From Deltaproteobacteria bacterium (GTDB lineage: Bacteria; Desulfobacterota; Desulfobacteria; Desulfobacterales; Desulfatibacillaceae): DNA of 8,885 nucleotides. Positions 8,195-8,885 of this stretch are shown here, one piece after another. Every line of letters starts with the position of its first letter. Position 1 is the first letter of the stretch. Location: NCBI GenBank assembly GCA_019308705.1, contig JAFDHW010000076.1, positions 1-8,885 on the forward strand. The letters run 5' to 3'. The notes below the pieces were generated by a model. The model did not search any database. It saw nothing but the letters and a program-made list of their open reading frames with translations, and was not told the DNA's origin. The translations under genes were made by a program, and so were the position numbers.

Positions 8195-8223
8195 TTGACA
8201 TTTATGACGCGATGCGTCATATT
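8195..8223 (+). promoter_or_regulatory. Sigma70-type promoter for the rightward gene at 8290
   Basis: A consensus -35 box TTGACA (8195-8200) is followed, after exactly 17 bases, by CATATT (8218-8223), a four-of-six match to TATAAT. An A7 tract at 8174-8180 lies where a distal UP-element site would be. The expected start of transcription is near 8230, giving a leader of about 60 bases. The leader contains a small GGGC-GCT-GCCC hairpin (8240-8250). Confidence 0.7.
8203..8221. promoter_or_regulatory. 19-bp palindrome over the promoter spacer and -10 box, probable operator
   Basis: TATGACGC-GAT-GCGTCATA is a perfect 8-3-8 inverted repeat. It fills most of the spacer and four bases of the -10 box of the rightward promoter, a classic position for a repressor that excludes RNA polymerase. 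Its sequence differs from the palindrome at 8125-8140. It may therefore be bound by another regulator, or by the TetR protein with relaxed specificity. Confidence 0.65.
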
Positions 8224-8277
8224 CTCTCCGACGCTTACCGGGCGCTGCCCAGAGTTCTTTCACACACCAAAAAATGA

Positions 8278-8283
8278 GGGAGG
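8278..8283 (+). promoter_or_regulatory. Strong ribosome binding site selecting the start at 8290
   Basis: GGGAGG lies six bases before the ATG at 8290. It decides between this ATG and an upstream ATG at 8274 in another frame, which has only an A-rich stretch before it. It also suggests efficient translation of the rightward gene. Confidence 0.8.
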
Positions 8284-8289
8284 CACACA

Positions 8290-8885
8290 ATGGCCACCGC
8301 AAGGACCAAGGCAACCGAAAACCTTGCCATCAACGATTTGTACGTGGTGAAGACCGCCAAAAAGGTCGCCGGCAACTGGAACGCAGCTCTTTCCAGCTAC
8401 AACGAGAAGTACGTGAAAAAGGGCCTGGAGCTGGGAAGGGAATTCGTGGACGAGCTGAAAAGGAACACCGAGGAGGCCTTTGAAGGCGTGGTCCATGACG
8501 GCCGCAAGGTGCTCTCCATGATCCCGGCCCTGGAAAAGATGGCCGAGGAGGGGGCCAAGGACGAGGAGTTCTACCTGGCCGGTGCGCTCAAAAAGGCCAG
8601 GGAAACCGCCGCCGCCACCGCCAGGGAGTACGGCCAGGAGGCCATGGCCACGATCAACCAGTACAAGGGCGCCACCCTTTCCGCGGTGAAGAACTACCGT
8701 GAAACCGGCGCGGCCATCTACAAGGACACCAACGAGAACCTGCGCCGTGCCCTGGCCAATGGCAAGGGGGTGCTCTCTGGCGTGAGCAAGGGCGCCATGG
8801 AGGCCGTGGCCGGTCTGGCCGAGGACGGCAAAAAGCTCACGGCCCAGGCGGGGATCACCCTCACTACCACCCAGGCCTATCTGTC
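8290..8885 (+). CDS. Uncharacterised helical, charged (phasin/apolipoprotein-like) protein, 3' end outside the window
   Basis: At least 198 residues are visible with no stop before the right edge. I do not recognise a named family. Seen: no signal peptide, membrane segment or cysteine, and almost no proline. The chain is rich in Ala, Lys, Glu and Gly and predicted to be nearly all amphipathic helix, with aromatic residues spaced along it (Y18, W30, Y37, Y41, F52, F64). Recurring units of the type G-x-x-hydrophobic with K/E pairs occur around 45-75 and 115-185, for example YKGATLSAVKNYRETGAAIYK (125-145). This resembles phasins, perilipin/apolipoprotein-type or other surface-binding helical proteins in style only. 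The strong promoter, strong ribosome site and G/C-ending codons suggest high expression. It is transcribed divergently from the TetR-pump operon, so shared control is likely. Coding potential is convincing; function is not assigned. Confidence 0.8.
   Translation, partial: MATARTKATENLAINDLYVVKTAKKVAGNWNAALSSYNEKYVKKGLELGREFVDELKRNTEEAFEGVVHDGRKVLSMIPALEKMAEEGAKDEEFYLAGALKKARETAAATAREYGQEAMATINQYKGATLSAVKNYRETGAAIYKDTNENLRRALANGKGVLSGVSKGAMEAVAGLAEDGKKLTAQAGITLTTTQAYL

Noticed and set aside
7463..8314. In-frame upstream extension of the outer-membrane channel to a 759-residue protein
   Set aside because: The extension overlaps the whole TetR gene and has low-complexity Gly/Pro/Arg sequence. 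The ATG at 7462 gives a proper lipoprotein signal peptide and an ATGA overlap.
8274..8483. Alternative + strand frame starting at ATG 8274
   Set aside because: It has no ribosome site and a basic, low-complexity product. The frame from 8290 has GGGAGG at six bases and stays open to the window end.

Overview
This window looks like a chromosomal segment from a GC-rich Gram-negative bacterium. It encodes a complete tripartite envelope pump (outer-membrane lipoprotein channel, periplasmic adaptor, RND inner-membrane pump) and a phosphatidylglycerophosphatase A. Coding regions strongly prefer G/C at third positions, which also opens long meaningless frames on the antisense strand. The protein style is compatible with a deltaproteobacterium (Desulfobacterota), but that is an impression, not a proof.

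Layout from left to right. (1) Bases 1-114 read on the + strand as the 3' end of a group II intron, probably class IIC. There is a domain V hairpin with a CGC triad and a two-base bulge, then a GC-rich domain VI-like hairpin and a typical ...TACTCGAT end. The intron body and any reverse transcriptase lie outside the window. (2) A UDP-glucuronate decarboxylase-type short-chain dehydrogenase (137-1093, -) ends 22 bases from the intron edge. (3) A five-gene minus-strand cluster runs from 8112 down to 1167: a CecR/PsrA-like TetR regulator, a NodT-type outer-membrane lipoprotein, an HlyD/AcrA-type adaptor, an RND pump and pgpA. Successive genes overlap by four bases (ATGA, TTGA, ATGA) or are one base apart, so the cluster is almost certainly one translationally coupled operon. 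(4) A 177-base divergent control region (8113-8289) carries two different perfect palindromes and a good sigma70-type promoter facing right. (5) A + strand gene starts at 8290 and runs off the right edge. It encodes an unrecognised, highly charged, helical, phasin/apolipoprotein-like protein.

How they may work together (inference): the TetR protein probably represses its own pump operon through the CAAAC-N4-GTTTG palindrome just upstream of its start. It, or another repressor, may also control the strong divergent promoter, whose spacer and -10 box are covered by a second palindrome. A lipid-type ligand would connect the PsrA-like operator, the membrane pump, the phospholipid enzyme PgpA and an amphipathic, possibly lipid-binding protein. 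The most noteworthy parts are this divergent regulator/helical-protein arrangement, pgpA fused into an efflux operon, and the intron end abutting the decarboxylase gene.
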